Below the pieces are notes generated by a model that made no database searches, was not told where the DNA came from, and saw only the letters and a program-made list of their open reading frames with translations. The position numbers were made by a program, and so were the translations under genes. DNA of 64,000 nt from Telopea speciosissima (Eukaryota > Streptophyta > Magnoliopsida > Proteales > Proteaceae), in contig NW_025317518.1 of assembly GCF_018873765.1 (NCBI RefSeq), positions 1 through 64,000 on the forward strand, in the 5' to 3' direction. Positions 51,353 through 62,404 of the stretch are shown in pieces. Numbering within the stretch: position 1 is the first letter of the stretch; each line of letters starts with the position of its first letter.

Positions 51353-52987
51353 TACGTAAGGGTGGGAATATGGTACTTATAATAGGATCTGCAAAGTGTT
51401 ATGTTATATTTTATTCCAATGCCCTAGTCCAATGTCTTTATATGGGTTTCTGTTTGAATTTTTGATTTGCAGAAGAAATTACGATTGGATTGATGGGTGA
51501 TTATAGGGTTCATCTTCCCCAAATGGTTTAGGGTTTAATTTTTAGTTTCAAACCCTAAACGATTTGAGGAAGATGAGGGCAATTTGATCACTCTACATTT
51601 GGTTTAGGGTTTAATTTTAGTGGGTTTTTGTCACAAGGTCATTTTGATCATTAGATTCCCTGAAACTAACGTCTAACATCCTAAATTAAGGAACTGGACT
51701 AAGAGTGCTACACTATTTTGAAAGTAGGGGAGTTTGCAATTAGAAAAGTTGTAGAGGTGCATTTGGACAAATGGGCATTTTCGAGGGGGCATTTGTAAAA
51801 GAACCCTTAAAACAAATGAAGCGCTAAGTTATATTTTCTTCCAATGCCCTAGTTCGATGTCTTTATATGAATGTAAATATATGTTTGTTCACTATATAAT
51901 TAACCATGTAAAAAAAGATACATCTCTGTTTGGAAACTCAAGAAAACAAATCGATCACCAAGAGGAATTACTTTGGACCATGTGGGATATGATATGGAAG
52001 CATCAACTTTTTGTTGTTGCCCCCTCTAAACGATCTGATTGAATAATTACAAATTGATTGAAACCTAATTTACTTCGCATATTGGTATTTTTTTTTATCT
52101 TGAATACAGTGAAACTTGGCCTTGGAGATTTCCATTGACATGTTAAATTGTTAGATCTTATGTTATTTAGAGCTCACCTAAAATGACAATTAAAAGAGTC
52201 TTAACTCCTACAGTCCAAAGGGAAGTTAGATTTTCTCAAATGTTTCATTACAACCATTTCCACCACTAAAAACAAAGAAACAAAAAAAGATACCAAATCA
52301 GAGTCAGAGATGCCTGCCATATAATTATTTCTCATGCACAACATTTTAATTAACCATTTGAATTAGTTTGCAAAGGTGAGCAAGCCTCAGGTACTGCAGT
52401 ATATATACCTGGAACACCTCAAGTCAGTGTTCCAAGTTCCAACTATTATGGCCATTACATATCATCACTTCAAAATAAAATCCCAAAACAACCATCCATC
52501 AATGATTATGAGAATTTTGTCATAATTTCATTAAATGAGCAATGCCACTTCCATCCATTGGGGCCGGTGCAGTATAATATGGTGGAATCCACACCATAAT
52601 ATAACAGTTGAGCTTCACATCACTTCTCCTCAACTTGTGGCGAACTGTGGGGGTGCGGGGGTATCCTTTAATGCCATAGAGTTTGTATCGATGTTGTATG
52701 CCCCCTCTTTACCTGTATCCCCCCCCTTCCTTTTTACTTCGTTATTATTATTCTATTATCTCTTACAGGATCCATGTAACCGACCCCATTAAGTTGGTGG
52801 GATAAGGCTTGGATATTGTTGTTGTTGTGTATCTTGCAACAACTGAAAGTAAAAGAAGACTTTCCAATACCTAATCTTTTCATTTGTAAATGAAGCAAGA
52901 ACGTTGATTTTCAGGCCAAATTGCCAGTCCCAAAGCTAAAAAAACAAGGGTTTAATTTCATAGTTTAGCCGCTTGTAAATAAAAAAC
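51353..52987. other. Intergenic DNA with dispersed repeats
   Basis: Contains the 310-bp segment at 51505-51815 that is inverted relative to 43205-43500. It includes an internal hairpin of gggtttaatttttag / caaaccctaaa type. A 100-bp segment at 52530-52640 is shared with 44055-44160. No gene is recognised. An open stretch at 52370-52535 could encode about 55 residues but has no recognised relative. Confidence 0.5.
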
Positions 52988-54639
52988 AGAGTCTGGGAGT
53001 TTGTTGATTGTGATGGCAATAAAACCACTTTTTTTAATAGGACTTTGTATATATTTTATTTTTTTAATAGTTTATGGATATTTGAAATTGTATTTTAGAT
53101 GATGTGTCTTGGAACGTATAATCGATGTAGAATATATATATGCATTAATGTTGGTTGTTATAGTTGTTTTGAAACATTAGATGTAGGTATTCAAGTAAAA
53201 ATTCCTCAATTTACATGAGTATATTGTCGTCATCTTTTTTTTTTTTTTTGAAATCTATACGTTTAAAACATGTACCGTCCGTTTCCATTTTTTCTCGTTC
53301 TCAATTTTTATGATCTCTTTTTTGACCATACTGTTCTTAGTTTTACTCCTTATAAAACTCATACCATCTAATTCCCTTTTTTAGCCGTTCCCATTTTTGC
53401 TAATTATGGTCCATGGTTCTACATGTATCCACCCTTGCAAGACCACAACATACTGAGACTTACTTTAAAGTATAGACGCCCATTCTCCACCTCCGCCAAT
53501 TGAATCATAGTTTGTCATCGCAGATAATAATACAAGACTCCCTACCTGATAACCTGATAGCATACTGAGACTTACTTTAAAGCTGAAGATGATAAATAGT
53601 AGGTTAAAGGAAACGTTCAGCAGTCAAAATTCTTCTCTCAACATATGAGGCACCATTAAGAACCTTCTATTCTATACGTAAATGCCACACAAAATTCCAA
53701 ACTTTACTAGATGAATACCTAAATGTCACTCCAGTCATCCCATTCTAATCCTTGAATTTAAAGAAACCATTTGACAAAGTAAAGGAAGCTCCAGATTTAC
53801 TAAGAGAACAAAACCAGAAATCTTCCAACGTTTGTATCTTCCAGTATGTCTTCCAGTATGTAGCCGAAGTCATTGAATGAAAGGTCATGGATCTGAAATG
53901 TTCCTTTCATTTTGGAAATCGATCTCACATGTCCTTTCAAGTAGCTGCCGCTTAAAAATTTAATCTCCCTTTAGTTTACCATTCTAGGCATGGTTTTAGT
54001 GCACGGTATTGGATCGGGTATTAGCTATCCCGCTATGTTATTGGTACGGTATCAACATAGGTCAATCGTATCGAACAAGTTTACTTGGGTATCCTTTAAA
54101 AAAAACAGTTTTTTTTTTTACTGTTTTACCCCTTGTCCGTACCGTTTCACTGATACAGTATCGGTCACCTTCAAAACCGTGCAATATTGACCATATCGGG
54201 CAATCCGAAATTGATCGATACCTCAAACCATGATTTGGTGAGGTTATTTTTAGTAGAAATTTTAGGTGAGCTTTAAATTAAGGGATAAAGTTCTCTGCAT
54301 TGGTGCCGCAGGGTACGTCTAGACACATGGGGGTGAGTGAAACAACCCCACCTCAATGACCCAAACCCAGCCCTTGTCCCGCTCCATGTGTCTGGGCGTA
54401 ACCTGCACCTAGATGTGCTCTTGGACAAAGAACGTGCGCCCTTAAATTAATAACATAAGTTTTAAGAGAAAAGTGCACTATGGGGGAGTGTACTGCCAAT
54501 GCCCGCACAGGGGGCAAAATGACCGCCCCACCCGCATGAAAAGAGAAAATCCCGTACCTATGATTCCAACGCGCATGCTTTCAGTGCTCCTGTGTGTGTT
54601 GGGGACCGTGCTAGGACCATGCAACCTCATAGAGGATGT

Positions 54640-54755
54640 CAACCCTAAGTTTTAACATGTACGCAGTCTTACCCCTATTTCGCAAAGAAGCTGTTTTCAA
54701 ATTTGAACTCACGACCACTTGATCACAATGGAGCAACATTTACCATTGCACCAAG
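54640..54755 (-). mobile_element. SINE copy (antisense), block B counterpart of 16640
   Basis: gcaatcttacccctatttcgc-type text as in block A, with tttgaactcacgaccact representing the complement of the tRNA-like box B region. Degenerate at its 3' side in the same way as the block A copy. Confidence 0.7.
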
Positions 54756-54914
54756 GCAGGAAAGTACGAATATGCAAAGTCACTTACATTTCAATTTGTA
54801 ATTGATCAATTAATTGAATCTATTGAGAGGGACAACATAAAGTTGATGCGTCCATATCCCACATGATCGAAAGTAATTCAAGTCTTTTCGTAGGGATTTG
54901 CTATATAGCTTTAA

Positions 54915-55081
54915 GAGAAAGTTTTCATACACGGTCGTGTAGACCATGTATGTGAGAGGGTGAGAGTTTCAAGGCATTAATTAATGGATGGGGATTTATG
55001 ACTTTTTCAACTCTTTTTGAGAGACCCTTTCACATACACGGCTTATAATGCCGTGTGTAAGCCGTGTATGAAAACTTTCTC
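54915..55081. mobile_element. MITE with 20-bp perfect terminal inverted repeats
   Basis: Starts gagaaagttttcatacacgg and ends with the exact complement ccgtgtatgaaaactttctc; 167 bp in all. Block A has an uninterrupted site at about 16905-16935 (gctatataactgtatatgac), so the insertion is younger than the block duplication or was lost from A. A fragment with the same arm (gttttcatacacggtcgtgt) lies at 27694-27720. Non-coding. Confidence 0.9.
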
Positions 55082-55466
55082 CATAACTGTATATAACTAT
55101 ATTAAGCAAATCTATATTTCCATTCACATTAAGATACATGCATCACGAATGTTACAGAGAAAGTTCTTTGAGCACCACTCTTTCCCACCACCCTCCCCCA
55201 TTGATCCATAATAATACATGTACGAAAAAGTAAACTTAAGGAAATGAATGGTCAATATGAATGCAATCACCACTTTAAATCCTCTTTCCAACTTTTGGAA
55301 AATTATTTTCATGTGTCACGCTCTGTTCTGCTATCATGAAAATGAATGTGGCTGTTTTTTTATTGAATATAACATTAAGTAGCTTGACCCTCTATGCATA
55401 ACAAACAACTAATTAAGCACTACTCCTCCTACCTATTTGCGGGGATTCAAATCTTTTACGATGCGA

Positions 55467-55591
55467 CTGTCCATCTTGCCATGTTGTATAGACGAAAGGT
55501 GGTGCGCATTGATCACTTTACCCTTGTCTGAGCGGGGATGAGGTGATCAATACACACCACCTTGTATCTGCGTAGCATTGGCAAGACAAGA
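55467..55591. repeat. Foldback element, block B counterpart of 17283
   Basis: Arms tagacgaaaggtggtgcgca and gatcaatacacaccaccttg pair imperfectly around a ttgtctgagcggggatgagg centre. It lies at the same place relative to the neighbouring landmarks as 17283-17422 in block A. Confidence 0.65.
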
Positions 55592-55814
55592 TAACGAGTT
55601 ATAGAAGATCTATACTGTTGCCATGTAGGATAATACCTGTTCGAAAAGTGAACATAAAAAAATGAAAAATTATTCACATTATTTGTTTTTTATTTGACTT
55701 CAATTCAAGACGTTTTCCAAAAAATGGTTCCCACTGAAAAATAAAATAAAAAAGATAATAAAAAAAAGACAAAATCTTGGTGAGATGTGCAGAGATTTTA
55801 AAAAGTAAGAAGAG

Positions 55815-57359
55815 AAATTGCTTGGACACTCCTAGACTATGGCCTAATTATTTATTCTCCTCAACAGTTTAAATAATTACTTAAACACTTGTTATAGTTT
55901 ATCATTTCTTTCAAGTAGATCCCGTCCGTTAGTTTAATGATGAAGTCATTAGTTAATTTTTTTATAATACCTAAACAACCCTTAAAGGGTAGTGAAGTGA
56001 CCCTTTTACCCTCTTCCTCATTCTTCTTCTTTTTCCTGCAAATCACCTATTTCAGAAACCCTAATCGATTTCAGAAAATTTTCTCTGTTTTTAAACAAAT
56101 TTCAAATCAAGAGATGTTATTTTAATACCTGAGTTTTTGAATCTGGTCTACCGCCTTCGTCTCTCCCTAAGTGTTTTGTATTCATCCGTTAATCTAGCAG
56201 AAGAAGCAACACAAGAAACATTATCTTCTTAGCCTTTCTGTTATTCAGGAAACCACCTCTGAGTCCATGACGAAGATGATGAGGTCCCACCATTCACCAA
56301 ACCAACAGCCATAGCCATCTTCAACAAAAACCTTTCTTCAACAAGCAAGCAAAATCCCCAAAATCGACACAATAGGTCACCAAACCAGAACCAAATGTCT
56401 GTAAGAGTTCTTCGAAACCCTTTAAAAATAGGAGTGGGAATCCGAAAAGCCCCAATAATGTATGGAGATGATGCAGGGAAGTGTCAAGGACTTATTAATA
56501 ACACTAATTGGATTCGAAATTTCTATCTATTTAATGAATCAGAGAATAAAAAATCACAAGAACGCACGATTTCAATCCAATTTGATGATTTGATGGATTC
56601 TGTTTCTAGCAGGGCATGGTGGGGTGGGCAACGCGGGATGGGGCGATATTTTTCACGACAAAAAAGCTTTCAGTCTCTGCAATTTCACTCAAGCCACACT
56701 TCTCACCAAAAAAAAAAAAAAAACTCCACCTCTTTCCTGGTATAAAGTAGCAAAATATCTATGCTGGAATTGTTTATTTTCCTGTTCGTTTCGTTTCTGT
56801 AATGCAATTTTGTATATTGCTGGTCAGTGGACCCCAAATCGGCCTGGTTTCTTCTACTTCTCTTACAACTTCAACAATGGCTCTTCTCAAGGCCTGTAAC
56901 GAAGGAAAAAAACTAGCCATTAGGGTTATTCCAGCACCAGCAACGAACAAGTGGGCTTTGTCGTCAGAACTTTCACTAGAAGCTGCACCATCGCCGATCT
57001 CTGGTGGAACGGTTTCATCCACTCCAACTTTCCGGTGGTCGTTTCGTCCTCATCAACATCAAGGAAGTTCACCAAGTCTCGTACCGAGCGTAATCCAGGG
57101 GTTGAGGGGCTTGAGGCAATGGCGACGTAGGAGTAACTTAAAAGGCATTCCAAACGCCAATTTTAAAAAATTGGATACATAAAGTAATCTTTTCATTGGG
57201 TACTTGAGGTGTAATTTATCCTAAGGGTAAAATAGACATTTTCCTTTAAACTTTAATAACAAATTAACACCGTCAGATTTCAAAGGTGTCAAGTAATTGT
57301 CTCAAATGTTGGTAATCCTAAGCAAAGTGATCATAATATAGGGGGTGTCTAAGTAATTT
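55815..57359. mobile_element. 1.5-kb transposon with inverted termini, possible gene capture
   Basis: Ends are imperfect inverted repeats: aaattgcttggacactccta (55815) and the complement of gggggtgtctaagtaattt (57341-57359). Similarity continues inwards in subterminal parts: ccgtccgttagtttaatgat near 55922 against the complement of the aacaccgtcag region near 57265. Block A lacks the whole segment: its aagtaagaaagactccgttt (17797) is the empty site. Inside are protein-like frames on both strands, for example (56395-56640) FDDLMDSVSSRAWW and on the - strand DLVNFLDVDEDETT and LQALRRAIVEVVREVEET, none of which I recognise. No transposase is seen, so it is non-autonomous. Long degenerate TIRs suggest a Mutator-like, possibly Pack-type, element. 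Confidence 0.75.
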
Positions 57360-58102
57360 ATCCAAATAAAAAAAAAGACTCCGTTTGGACTTTGGACCCA
57401 CCCTATATGAAAGTTTGGATCTTTTTCTCTTTGGCGGTCCATGGTGTCCCCTTGATCCTCAGTCGTTCAACTTTGGTCTTTTTATTTTATATTTTTTTTT
57501 TCATTGGGACTCTTTCCCTTGGTTGGTTAGGTGAAGTGGTGTTTCCTTTAATTTGTTTGGGTCTTGGTCCTTACCATGAGTTGAGGCTTTGAATTCCCCT
57601 TTGTATATTCTTCTGTTACTTTTTTCTTTGCATTTTTTGTTTGTTTTTTGGGGTTTTAATTAATACCTGGCCGATCTTATATCAGGTATCAAATATCGGT
57701 ATCGGATCAAAGTAAAATCGTTAGAAGAAAATTTGATTTATAATAAAATATAGGTAAAATTGACCGACCCAGGCCAATCTGGATCAGTATTGGCAGAGGG
57801 AGACCAAAACCGATCTCGATATCTGAAATAAAACAAATAGTTAGGAAGCAATTGCGAACCAGAATCAGTCTTGCGGTCTTGGCTTATCCCATTATAGAGA
57901 CTGTGATGAAAATAAAAGTTAGTAAGAGTGAAAGTCACAAGTCAGTGGATGCATTAATTAGTTTGTTCAAGATTCTCTTTAGCCTTATTAAGCCACCCAT
58001 TGGACCCGTCATGCAGTCTCACACTCACTATAATTGAGCCCCTCAATGAGTAAAAGTCATTCTCTCAATGTGTTTAACTCAATAAAAGAGGTTATCTCGA
58101 GG

Positions 58103-58267
58103 TTATCTCCTCCAGTTCTTTGTCCGGTCCAGTTCTCAGCATCCCTAATAAGGGGATCGAATGACCTGCATCCTACCTTTACCTGAACACTCTGCCCAGG
58201 TGAGGCCCACCCTTCCTTTATTAGAGGCATTGAAGAACTGAGCCGGACAGGGAACCGGAGAAGATAA
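58103..58267. mobile_element. Foldback MITE
   Basis: The left arm ttatctcctccagttctttg, tccggtccagttct and catccctaataagg pair with the right arm cctttattagaggcat, agaactgagccggacaggga and accggagaagataa. 165 bp. The comparable place in block A (about 18730-18760) has no such insert. Non-coding. Confidence 0.8.
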
Positions 58268-59355
58268 TTTTTCTATAGATGAAACTCACTTCTCAGTTCT
58301 CACTTCTCACACCATTGAAAGCAGTAGCTTAGGCTTTACCAAAACAAAAAAAGAAAGCAATAGGTTAGGTTTTTTTATGAACAAATGCCCACCTCATAGT
58401 CTGTGTAGATAATTTATGTTAGTGACCCGGCCACCTAGTTCTATCACACGGCAAAAACAACGTGGCAATTTCAAGCGTGGGATAGAGATAGTGGAAATCT
58501 GGATTGCCAGTTGTCAAATTTCATACTCCATTTGACGAAATATTCCGTTGTGTTGGCATGCATCTCTATGAATGTCTATGCATGACTATAGTACCCTAAT
58601 CACTATTATGCACTCTCCCATGATTTAGGCGTGGTTTTATGAATGAGTTGGTATCTTGATTTACTTGTATTTCTCTAATCTAAAAATTATATTAGCTCAA
58701 TATCCCTCCCCCTCCCTTTTTCTTTTCTTTTTTTTTTTTTTGGGGGTGCCCGCGGGGAGGGGGGTGGGGGGGAGAGGGGGGCTGACAGGGGATTGTTATG
58801 TCATGGAATATGAGTATTGTGTAGTCAGACCTGATCAGAACGAATCACATTTTCTATATTTTAAATACAGTAAATATAACATAAATCTTTAACAATAGGA
58901 TAAATTACTTGTATACCCTCTGTACTATTGCCAGATTGCTTGTCACCCCCAATCACAGATATCTTTTTATAAATACAAGTTCCGGGGCTGGGTTGGATTA
59001 AGTGTTCGGTTGTTTTGACGAATTTATTTCTGTTTTGATGGCAATGTTAAAGGTGGGAAAATCTTATCAATCCTTTTGGGACTTGTTTCATAGCCTTAAC
59101 TTTCTATACTATTTTCTGGATTTCGATGATACACAGATACAAGTGGAAAATAAAAAATATTAATTAAATTTCCACAGTAACAGTCCGCGAGTTAGTGGAT
59201 GCAATATTAATTAATTTCTTTTTAGGATTCTTTTTAGCCTTAATTAATTAATTAATTAGCCCATTAGACCCATGATGGCAGCCACCATAATTGACCACAT
59301 GCAAGCTTAGGTTTGGGCTTTGGCATGCTTTGGATGAGCAGTAGCGGGTTTTGGC

Positions 59356-59363
59356 TATAAATA
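59356..59363 (+). promoter_or_regulatory. TATA box of the RLP gene at 59462
   Basis: TATAAATA, 106 bp before the ATG, in ttggctataaataccaagcc. The downstream leader (ctcatcactcattttacaaa) is shared with the 31122 pseudogene. Confidence 0.7.
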
Positions 59364-59461
59364 CCAAGCCTCTCATCACTCATTTTACAAACCCAATTAA
59401 TAAGCAAGCTCTTATTAATTCTTTAGTTCCTTAATTTGAAGGGTTCTTCAAATTAAGAAAT

Positions 59462-62404
59462 ATGATGTTGTGGTGGCGGCCTTTTTTAATCTTCTTGCTA
59501 TCCCTCTTTCAAACTTGTTTCCTTTCTTCTCCTTCTCCTCCTCCGCATTTATGTCTCCATGATGAGATGCATGCTTTGTTGCAACTGAAGCTAATGCACT
59601 TTCATTCATCTCTCGATGGTCACCATAGTCCACTCGAGTCTTGGAATGATGAGACCAATAATACTAATTGTTGCAACTGGGAAGGCATCACTTGCAGCAA
59701 TGTCAACGATGATGGTCATGTGGTTGGCCTTCACCTCTATGGTTCATCGCTCAATGGTTCTATCCATTCCAATAGCACCCTCTTCCATCTTCGTCACCTT
59801 CAAACTCTCAACCTCTCTTGGAACTCATTTTCAGGACGAATTCCATCACGAATATCACAACTCACAGATTTGGTTTCTCTTGATCTTTCTTGTAACCTTT
59901 TTGAGGGCCAAATCCCAACTGAAATCTCACGGCTGACCAAGTTGGTAATCCTTGACTTCTCTAATGACATTTTTTTCAGTAATTTACTTGAAATCCCAAA
60001 TTTGAGAGCATTATTTAATGTTCAAAACTTTTCTAGCTTGAGAGAATTGCGTCTTGAAGGGGTGAACTTGTCAGGTGAAAAGAATAGGGATTGGTGTCAT
60101 CACTTATCTTCCGCACTCCCTAACCTTCATGTTCTTTCATTGGAAGGTTGTTCACTTACAGGCCCTTTGGATACATCCATCTCAACCCTTCGTTTCCTCT
60201 CAGAGCTCAACGTTGGCTATAACCAAAATCTCTCTTCCACGGTACCAAGTTCTTTGGTGAACCTGACTTCTTTGATTTTCCTTAGTCTCCCATATTGTGG
60301 ATTCCATGGAGATTTTCCTAGCAATCTTTTCCTTCAACCTAACATGACATACATAGAGTTATCTAATAATCCTCTCCTCTCAGTTCTGATTCCCGATTTC
60401 CCTGATCAACTGATGAACAATTCTCTTCGATATCTGGATGTTGGAAGCACGAAATTCCAAGGGAAGTTGCCAAGTTCAGTTGGTAATCTCAAGTCTTTGA
60501 AGGGATTATTTGTCAATGGCTGCAACTTGTCTGGACCAATCCCACCTTTTCTTGCAAACCTTACAAACCTCACCATGTTGGATCTTTCATCGAATAGTCT
60601 CAATGGTCAAATTCCTTCCTTTTTTAGGTGGAGGTTTCCCAATCTTGAGTATCTAAATTTGTGCAACAATTTTCTCAAAGGGCCGATCCATTCTTATTTG
60701 TTTTTTCTCCCATCATTGAGTAGGTTGTTGTTGTCAAATAACAAATTCAGTGGAGTCATAAATGATAGTTTGACCATCAATCGTAGTGCTGGTGATAACT
60801 TTGTCAGCAGTCAAATTTACACATTAGAGATGAGTTCTTGCAATATTAGTAAATTCCCAGATTTCCTTAGCAACCTAAAGCAATTGTCCGATCTAGACCT
60901 TTCTAGAAATAGAATTGATGGTGTAATACCCAAATGGATATGGCAAAAGGAATATTTGTTCCAACTAAACCTTTCTAACAACTTGTTGACAGGTCTGGAA
61001 TTGCCTTTACCACATAATCACTCCTTCAACATTTATGCACTAGATCTTCATTCAAACAAGATACAAGAGTGTGCTGATCTCTCAACAACAGCCCCACCAT
61101 GCTTTCTGCCAGCATTCAATCAATCTAACACTGAGTTTGAATCTCCTATCTTGGGGAATCTCACATCCCTTCTCTCCAATCAAACCAGTTTCTTTTCAAT
61201 TTCAAATAATAATTTGACTGGAAAAATCCCTTTCTCAATCTGCAATGTAAGTAATCTGCAATTTTTGATATTGTCCAATAACCAATTGAGTGGCACCATC
61301 CCAACATGCCTTGGCAGTAGCAATATATTGGGGGTTCTAGATTTGGAAAGCAACAAAATACATGGTCCTATTCCTCCTACATTCAGAAGTGGATGCAGGC
61401 TGCATTCACTTAAACTCAATAAAAACATGCTTCAAGGACAAATTCCAAGATCATTAGATAACTGCAAGAAATTGGAGGTGTTAGATATTGGGGACAACAT
61501 GTTGAATGATACCTTCCCATATTGGTTCGGAAGTCTCTCTGAGTTGCGTGTTCTTGTCATGAGATCTAACCACTTTCAGGGTCCCATTGGACAACTCTCC
61601 CATGTTGATTCTCCTTTTCCAAACCTACATGTTTTTGACATCTCTGGCAATGCTTTTACAGGGAATTTACCATTGCAATATATTCTTCATTGGAAGGCGA
61701 TGATGAATGATGCGAACAATTCCCAATTGAGTTATCTCAATTATGATTATTACTATCGAGACACAATTGCTATTGTGTACAAGGGAACATACTTTGAGAT
61801 GGAAAGTATTGTAACCACCTTCACCTCTGTAGATTTATCCAACAACAGATTTAATGGAGGGATTCCAGATGCAATGGGCGATTTAAAATCACTTATGTTG
61901 CTCAACTTGTCAGGAAATAGCCTCACGGGTCAAATTCCATCTTCGTTGGGAAATCTAAGACAACTTGAAGCATTGGATCTTTCAAGAAACAATCTTTCAG
62001 GACAAATCCCGAATCAATTGATAAGTTTGACATTCCTTTCAATGTTGAATCTATCTCATAACAACCTCACAGGGAATATACCGCGAGGCAACCAGTTGGA
62101 CACATTTTCGAACACCTCGTATGAAGGTAACCCAGGATTATGTGGTTTCCCGTTGTCAATAAAGTGTGGAATCACAGATACAGAATTACCTCCAATCTTG
62201 ACATTACAACAAGGAGAAGATTCAGCGTCTTTGTTTGATTGGAAATTTGCCATAGCTGGATATTGCTCTGGTTTAATAATTGGATTGGTCATAGGACAAC
62301 AATTGTTTTGGAGAAACAATCAATGCATCAGCTATAGTTGGAGAATCAGAGGATCCAAGCAGAGAAAAGGGTTAAAGAGGAAACACCACAGCAAAGGAAA
62401 ATGA
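59462..62404 (+). CDS. LRR receptor-like protein (RLP), intact, 980 aa
   Basis: Signal peptide about 1-22 (MMLWWRPFLIFLLSLFQTCF), short Pro/Ser run, LRR N-terminal cap with TNCCNWEGITC (residues 68-78), LRR domain, non-LRR island (YYYRDTIAIVYKG), NPGLCGFPLS cap, QQGEDS acidic segment, membrane helix (about 928-950, SGLIIGLVIG) and a basic tail identical to that of the 47083 gene. A unique insertion (SNDIFFSN) lies in the third LRR area. The second half, from about codon 490 on, is almost the same as the 47083 gene: about a dozen base differences over 1.45 kb by eye. The middle (GVINDSLTINRSAGD) follows the inverted pseudogene and the promoter follows the 31122 pseudogene, so it looks like a patchwork. 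The start is the first of the paralog-conserved ATG positions. AATAAA lies near 62425 and 62448. Confidence 0.95.
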   Translation: MMLWWRPFLIFLLSLFQTCFLSSPSPPPHLCLHDEMHALLQLKLMHFHSSLDGHHSPLESWNDETNNTNCCNWEGITCSNVNDDGHVVGLHLYGSSLNGSIHSNSTLFHLRHLQTLNLSWNSFSGRIPSRISQLTDLVSLDLSCNLFEGQIPTEISRLTKLVILDFSNDIFFSNLLEIPNLRALFNVQNFSSLRELRLEGVNLSGEKNRDWCHHLSSALPNLHVLSLEGCSLTGPLDTSISTLRFLSELNVGYNQNLSSTVPSSLVNLTSLIFLSLPYCGFHGDFPSNLFLQPNMTYIELSNNPLLSVLIPDFPDQLMNNSLRYLDVGSTKFQGKLPSSVGNLKSLKGLFVNGCNLSGPIPPFLANLTNLTMLDLSSNSLNGQIPSFFRWRFPNLEYLNLCNNFLKGPIHSYLFFLPSLSRLLLSNNKFSGVINDSLTINRSAGDNFVSSQIYTLEMSSCNISKFPDFLSNLKQLSDLDLSRNRIDGVIPKWIWQKEYLFQLNLSNNLLTGLELPLPHNHSFNIYALDLHSNKIQECADLSTTAPPCFLPAFNQSNTEFESPILGNLTSLLSNQTSFFSISNNNLTGKIPFSICNVSNLQFLILSNNQLSGTIPTCLGSSNILGVLDLESNKIHGPIPPTFRSGCRLHSLKLNKNMLQGQIPRSLDNCKKLEVLDIGDNMLNDTFPYWFGSLSELRVLVMRSNHFQGPIGQLSHVDSPFPNLHVFDISGNAFTGNLPLQYILHWKAMMNDANNSQLSYLNYDYYYRDTIAIVYKGTYFEMESIVTTFTSVDLSNNRFNGGIPDAMGDLKSLMLLNLSGNSLTGQIPSSLGNLRQLEALDLSRNNLSGQIPNQLISLTFLSMLNLSHNNLTGNIPRGNQLDTFSNTSYEGNPGLCGFPLSIKCGITDTELPPILTLQQGEDSASLFDWKFAIAGYCSGLIIGLVIGQQLFWRNNQCISYSWRIRGSKQRKGLKRKHHSKGK

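Larger units (their letters stand above)
52988..59355 (+). repeat. Block B: duplicated upstream flank of the RLP gene at 59462
   Basis: Parallels block A (14724-18780) from 52988 to about 58340, with insertions at 54915, 55815 and 58103 that block A lacks. It in turn lacks block A insertions 15952 and 17469. From about 59130 to the gene the sequence resembles the promoter of the 31122 pseudogene (gcatgctttggatgagcagt) and not that of the 19020 gene, so the upstream region is a mosaic. A G-rich run (58740-58785) and a ctatattttaaatacagtaa repeat (58849) lie between. Confidence 0.75.

Noticed and set aside
52370..52535. Open stretch reading QASGTAVYIPGTPQVSV then PSSNYYGHY, considered as an exon
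   Set aside because: The composition looks protein-like, but it is only about 55 codons, has no recognised relative and no convincing partner exons.
57392..57592. 66-residue hydrophobic frame starting MDPPYMKVW
   Set aside because: Lies in the block B flank; the block A counterpart at 17820-18000 is interrupted, so it is not conserved as coding.
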